DNA of 7,988 bases, taken from contig PMBA01000349.1 of assembly GCA_003152795.1 (NCBI GenBank), positions 1-7,988 of the forward strand. Reading direction: 5' to 3'. The first letter of the stretch is position 1; the number at the start of each line of letters is the position of its first letter. The translations under genes were made by a program, and so were the position numbers. Origin of the DNA: Acidobacteriaceae bacterium (GTDB taxonomy: Bacteria; Acidobacteriota; Terriglobia; Terriglobales; Acidobacteriaceae). Under the pieces are notes generated by a model. The model was given only the letters and a program-made list of their open reading frames with translations, had not been told where the DNA came from and made no database searches. Below are positions 5,127 through 7,988 of this stretch, in pieces.

Positions 5127-6260
5127 ATGCAGGAATCCACCCATCCCGAAGATGGAGTCCCATCGGCGAGCGCCGGGGATGCGAGCGCGGGAGCGAAGCG
5201 GGCCCCTTCCTCCGGCGCAACCGGCGAACCTGCGGTTGGGAACCGCGGGCTGGGAGAAACGGAACTGGACACGGCGCTGCAGTTGCTGGTGGAACGGGCG
5301 CAGTACATCACCGGGGCGACGGGAACCGCTCTTGCTTTGCCCCAGGGTGAAGAGATGGTTTGCCGCGCCAGCGCGGGTTCATCGGCGCCGGCAGTTGGGG
5401 CGCGTCTGCAGGTTCGTTCGGGATTGACGGGTGAGAGTATTTCCCGCCGCCAGTTGCTGCGCTGTGACAACGCGGAGACCGATCCGCGGGTGAATCTGGA
5501 AACGTGCCGGGCGCTGGGGGTTGCATCCATAGTCGTTTTGCCGCTGCTGCGGAGCGATGGCGGAGTTCGGGGCTTGTTCGAACTGTTTTCCGATCACGCC
5601 TACGCTTTCGAAGAACGCGATCTGATCGCGCTGGAGCGCATGGCCGATCTCACATTGACGGCCCTGGACCTGGCGGAGGACGGCCCGAACGCCGCGGGTG
5701 CGGGGCGGGAAGCGGAAAAGCCGGCCGGGTCTCCCACGGCAAAAAGCGCGCCGGTTGCCGCGATAGCGTTCAGCGTGCCTCAGGACGTTGCTCTTAACAT
5801 TCCCGCGAACCTTCCCCGTAACCCAGAGTTTGTTGAGACCGAGGTGCTGCCCGGCGAGCTGCCGGCAATCTTGTCGCTACCTTCGCCGATGGCGCCGGCT
5901 TCCATCCCTGAGGCAATGAGCCGGGTGCAGAAATGTGGTTCCTGCGGATTTCCCGTTTCCGAGGGCAGAACGCTCTGTCTGGATTGCGAGAAGAAGGATA
6001 TCGAGAAGAAGGATCTGGAAAAGAGGCAGCGCGAGAAGGAAAAGGGCGGGATCGATCAACCAATCGATCAACCAAAGACGGGCGATGAGGATCAGGGGAC
6101 AGCAACCGGCGCTCCGGCACCGGCGCAGGAGGAATTTGTGCCCGCATTTCTTGCCAATGCAGTGCCCGTCAAAGAATCGTGGATGGCGAACCACGTTAAT
6201 CTTCTGGCGATCGTGATTTTGATTTTGGGCATTGTGGTGGCGGTGGTGGTGTTTCGATAA
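5127..6260 (+). CDS. GAF-domain protein with CxxC zinc-ribbon motif and C-terminal membrane anchor
   Basis: A 377-aa protein with an unusual order of parts. A disordered, Ala/Ser/Gly-rich N-terminus (1-42) is followed by a GAF-type domain (about 46-182: LDTALQLLVERAQYITGATG, GLTGESI, then VASIVVLPLLRSDGGVRGLFELFS and FEERDLIALERMADL). A ~85-residue Pro/Ala-rich linker follows. Next come two cysteine pairs, C270xxC273 and C284xxC287 (KCGSCGFPVSEGRTLCLDC), which look like a small zinc ribbon. A highly charged Glu/Lys segment with short repeats (289-308) and an acidic Gln/Pro stretch follow. The protein ends in a single hydrophobic helix (357-376) followed only by Arg, so it is probably tail-anchored with the GAF domain in the cytoplasm. 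No kinase, cyclase, phosphodiesterase or HTH output domain is present. The start is limited by an in-frame TGA just upstream (5118-5120). The ligand is unknown. It may be a scaffold or sensor linked to the preceding phoU, by position only. Confidence 0.78.
   Translation: MQESTHPEDGVPSASAGDASAGAKRAPSSGATGEPAVGNRGLGETELDTALQLLVERAQYITGATGTALALPQGEEMVCRASAGSSAPAVGARLQVRSGLTGESISRRQLLRCDNAETDPRVNLETCRALGVASIVVLPLLRSDGGVRGLFELFSDHAYAFEERDLIALERMADLTLTALDLAEDGPNAAGAGREAEKPAGSPTAKSAPVAAIAFSVPQDVALNIPANLPRNPEFVETEVLPGELPAILSLPSPMAPASIPEAMSRVQKCGSCGFPVSEGRTLCLDCEKKDIEKKDLEKRQREKEKGGIDQPIDQPKTGDEDQGTATGAPAPAQEEFVPAFLANAVPVKESWMANHVNLLAIVILILGIVVAVVVFR
5988..6017 (+). repeat. 15-bp tandem duplication encoding EKKDI/EKKDL
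   Basis: Two adjacent 15-bp units, GAGAAGAAGGATATC and GAGAAGAAGGATCTG, differ at two bases and keep the reading frame. They extend the charged segment that follows the cysteine motif of the GAF-domain protein. Confidence 0.7.
6051..6074 (+). repeat. Exact 12-bp tandem duplication encoding IDQP twice
   Basis: ATCGATCAACCA occurs twice back to back without mismatch, giving IDQPIDQP in the linker before the membrane helix of the GAF-domain protein. The exact identity suggests a recent duplication, and in-frame length variation between strains would be expected. Confidence 0.75.
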
Positions 6261-6271
6261 CTACCCTTGCA

Positions 6272-6288
6272 CCGGCGGGCGCCGTTTT
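6272..6288 (+). terminator. Possible weak intrinsic terminator after the GAF-domain gene
   Basis: CGGCG-GG-CGCCG at 6273-6284 can fold as a 4-bp GC stem with a 4-nt loop, directly followed by TTTT (6285-6288), 12 bases after the stop codon. The stem is short, so termination would be weak. The next promoter begins at 6291. Confidence 0.35.
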
Positions 6289-6290
6289 CC

Positions 6291-6318
6291 TTGACAAATC
6301 GCCGATGGAACCCATAGT
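6291..6318 (+). promoter_or_regulatory. Predicted sigma70-like promoter of the 85-aa gene
   Basis: A consensus -35 TTGACA at 6291-6296 is followed after 16 bp by CATAGT at 6313-6318 (4 of 6 to TATAAT). This predicts a leader of about 34 nt with an AAAGGTG ribosome site at 6345-6351 before the ATG at 6359. It is one of the best-formed promoters in the window and makes the small gene an independent unit. Confidence 0.55.
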
Positions 6319-6358
6319 CTGCGCTTAATCCCTTGTAACAACATAAAGGTGCCCAAGC

Positions 6359-6616
6359 ATGAAAAATGTGTACGAAGTTTTGCGGCAGAAAGAACTTGAA
6401 CTGACCAGGCTGGAGAAAGAAGTAGAGGCCTTGCGCGTTGCCGCCCCGTTGCTATCGGAAGAAAAAGAGCCGCAGGCGGAAGCGCCCAAGCCGAGCATCG
6501 CCGCCAGCGCACCGCCGCAGCCGGTTCGGATTCCTCCAGTGGTTGCAGCGCAGGCAGCGGCACCGGCGCCGGCACGAGTGGCGGGCTGGGAAGATGCGGC
6601 GAAGCGCTGGCCCTAG
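6359..6616 (+). CDS. Small coiled-coil, Pro/Ala-rich protein of unknown function
   Basis: An 85-aa protein whose function I do not recognise. Residues 3-32 form an amphipathic helix with heptad spacing (L8, L15, V22 at one position and L18, L25, L32 at the other), so a short parallel coiled coil and dimerisation are likely. The middle (33-75) is rich in Ala, Pro and Glu and should be disordered. The last ten residues, GWEDAAKRWP, carry two Trp and look like a short interaction motif. There is no signal peptide or membrane segment. Start is supported by AAAGGTG 8 bases upstream and by a strong promoter with a short leader. I recall similar short proteins starting MK-x-VYEVLRQKE in Acidobacteriota, but this could not be checked. 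The frame is distinct from the two flanking genes and has its own signals, so it is probably real and expressed. Confidence 0.75.
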   Translation: MKNVYEVLRQKELELTRLEKEVEALRVAAPLLSEEKEPQAEAPKPSIAASAPPQPVRIPPVVAAQAAAPAPARVAGWEDAAKRWP

Positions 6617-6833
6617 AACAATTTGGTGGTGCCTGGCAGAGACGTTGGTGGCACAGGGCCGATATTGCGCGCTGTGGCGTTGCCGGCTTGCAGTGTTTGG
6701 TTGAGAACCGGAATCATTTGTTCGTTTATTGCCAGCGCTGAAGTGCCAGGCCAGGCTCGGCCGACTCCACGGGCTGAATTCTCCGGAGCTGTCTCCCGCA
6801 GATTGCCGGAAAGTAAGATCACCGCACACCATT
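6617..6833. other. Convergent intergenic stretch, no gene recognised
   Basis: This 217-bp gap lies between the 85-aa gene (plus strand) and the 3' end of the sucA-like gene (minus strand). Open frames exist on both strands but none has a ribosome site, a recognisable product or a convincing codon pattern. An inverted pair, GCCTGGCA at 6631-6638 and TGCCAGGC at 6744-6751, brackets about 105 bp, and CTCCGGAG (6781-6788) is a perfect palindrome. No clear intrinsic terminator for either gene was found. The stretch could be the remnant of a minus-strand gene or simple spacer. Confidence 0.4.
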
Positions 6834-7988
6834 TCAATCCAGCGTGGTGAAGGCCAGGGCCAACAGAGTCTTCTGTTCTACCTCATGCGCTTTTGCCGAA
6901 CCGGTAGCTGGACTGGCGCTGGCGGAACGCTTCACGGAATGCACCGGGCGCTCATTGGCGATGTGCTTCAGGCGTGGCAGCACGTAGAAAAGCGCGCCCA
7001 TGTTGGCCGGTTCCTCCTGCACCCACACAATATCGCGGGCCGTGCCGTGACGCTCCAATTCGGCGGTTAGTTCGGCCTCCGGGAATGGATACATCTGTTC
7101 GAGGAAGACGATGGCGGTGGTCAAGTCGTTGTCTTTGTCTTTGTCCCTGCGTTTCAGGCGCTCGGTGCGGAGTTCGTGTCCGATTTTCCCAGTGCAGATC
7201 AGAATGCGCTTGGGGTCCTGGGCCTCGGTGTCGGGAATCACCGGGAGAAACTGTTGATGGGTGAGGTCTTCCAGGGGAGAGAGGGCATCGGGATGACGCA
7301 ACATGCTCTTGGGCGAGAAGACGATGAGCGGCTTCCTCCACTTGCGCAGGGCCTGGCGGCGGAGCAGGTGAAAGTACTGGCCGGCGTTGGAGGGCTGACA
7401 AATCTGGATATTGTCGCGCGCCGCGAGCTGTAAAAAGCGTTCGATGCGGGCGCTGGAGTGCTCCGGACCCTGGCCTTCGTAGCCGTGGGGGAGCAGAAGG
7501 ACGAGGCCGGAGAGCAGGTTCCACTTGTCCTCGCCGGCACAGACAAACTGATCGATCACGGCCTGGGCAACGTTGGCAAAATCGCCAAACTGCGCTTCCC
7601 ATAGAACGAGGGCCTCGGGATAATCGCGGCTGTAGCCGTATTCAAATCCCATCACGCCGGCTTCCGAAAGGGTGGAGTTGTAGATGTCGCACGGCGCCTG
7701 GCCGGGCGCGATGTGGAGCAGCGGAACGTACTCTGTCTCATCCTCAATATCGAGCAGGACCGAGTGCCTCTGATTGAAGGTTGCGCGGCGCGAGTCCTGG
7801 CCGCTGAGGCGCACCGGGATACCCTGCTTCACCAGGCTGGCAAAGGCCAGCGCCTCCGCCATGCCGTAGTCAACCGGCTTGATGCCATGGCCCATCTCCT
7901 GGCGCTGATCGAGCAACTTCTTCACCTTGGGATGGATGTGGAAACCCTCTGGATAGGTGGTCAGACGCTGGGTGAGTTCGGCCAACTG
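6834..7988 (-). CDS. sucA: 2-oxoglutarate dehydrogenase E1 component, C-terminal part (partial)
   Basis: The 3' 384 codons of a gene that enters from the right edge on the minus strand. The product is the thiamine-diphosphate E1 subunit of the 2-oxoglutarate dehydrogenase complex, which decarboxylates 2-oxoglutarate and passes the succinyl group to the E2 lipoyl domain in the TCA cycle. Family signatures are clear in order: HPKVKKLLDQR, VRLSGQDSRRATFNQRH, IYNSTLSEAGVMGFEYGYS, LWEAQFGDFANVAQAVIDQF, LPHGYEGQGPEHSSARIERF, RKPLIVFSPKSMLRHP, WVQEEPANMGA and the C-terminal SASASPATGSAKAHEVEQ. The ThDP pyrimidine-binding half and the transketolase C-terminal-like domain are visible; the ThDP diphosphate-binding domain is outside the window. 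A Lys/Asp run (RRDKDKDNDL, about residue 280 of the fragment) replaces a shorter loop. The gene converges on the 85-aa gene. An actinobacterial-type fusion with E2 (Kgd) has the same C-terminus and cannot be excluded without the N-terminus. Confidence 0.93.
   Translation of the reverse strand, partial: QLAELTQRLTTYPEGFHIHPKVKKLLDQRQEMGHGIKPVDYGMAEALAFASLVKQGIPVRLSGQDSRRATFNQRHSVLLDIEDETEYVPLLHIAPGQAPCDIYNSTLSEAGVMGFEYGYSRDYPEALVLWEAQFGDFANVAQAVIDQFVCAGEDKWNLLSGLVLLLPHGYEGQGPEHSSARIERFLQLAARDNIQICQPSNAGQYFHLLRRQALRKWRKPLIVFSPKSMLRHPDALSPLEDLTHQQFLPVIPDTEAQDPKRILICTGKIGHELRTERLKRRDKDKDNDLTTAIVFLEQMYPFPEAELTAELERHGTARDIVWVQEEPANMGALFYVLPRLKHIANERPVHSVKRSASASPATGSAKAHEVEQKTLLALAFTTLD

Noticed and set aside
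6452..6837. Two overlapping minus-strand open frames just after the sucA stop
   Set aside because: Neither has a recognisable product or Shine-Dalgarno site, and the longer one runs antisense into the 85-aa gene. The shorter one is kept only as a possible remnant in the intergenic note.

Overview
The window reads as a stretch of a GC-rich bacterial chromosome. Nothing is taxon-diagnostic, but the gene set (PhoB/PhoR-like pair, PhoU, a membrane LuxR/DUF4199 pair, a short coiled-coil protein ending in KRWP, and a SucA-type 2-oxoglutarate dehydrogenase) and the codon style suggest Acidobacteriota. That placement is inference from remembered family resemblance and was not tested. No mobile elements, CRISPR arrays, tRNAs or rRNAs were seen.

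Layout, left to right. (1) The 3' end of tsaD, a tRNA t6A-modification gene (1-215, +), is followed by a 194-bp gap ending in a good sigma70-like promoter. (2) A two-component pair follows: a PhoB/OmpR-type response regulator (410-1102) and a membrane PAS/HAMP histidine kinase of PhoR type (1099-2826), joined by a TTGA stop/start overlap. (3) A 152-bp leader with direct repeats and a perfect TATAAT precedes a small two-helix membrane protein with a LuxR-type HTH (2979-3425). A DUF4199-like four-helix membrane protein follows (3551-4099). (4) After an intergenic stretch containing a dyad, phoU (4295-5023) is followed by an unusual GAF-domain protein with a CxxC/CxxC zinc-ribbon motif and a C-terminal membrane anchor (5127-6260). 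(5) A monocistronic 85-aa coiled-coil/proline-alanine protein has its own TTGACA promoter (6359-6616). (6) After a 217-bp convergent gap, the 3' end of a sucA-like E1 gene lies on the minus strand (6834-7988).

Functionally, genes 2 and 4 look like a phosphate-response module in which PhoR and PhoU set the phosphorylation state of PhoB. The pstSCAB transporter genes that commonly accompany them are absent from this window. The space between phoR and phoU holds the membrane LuxR/DUF4199 pair. The most interesting observation is that the first ~55 residues of these two adjacent proteins look alike (both start MKR-x-V, then GLI-x-G, then a second helix at the same place). This suggests that the regulator's membrane domain and the DUF4199 protein share an origin and possibly interact.
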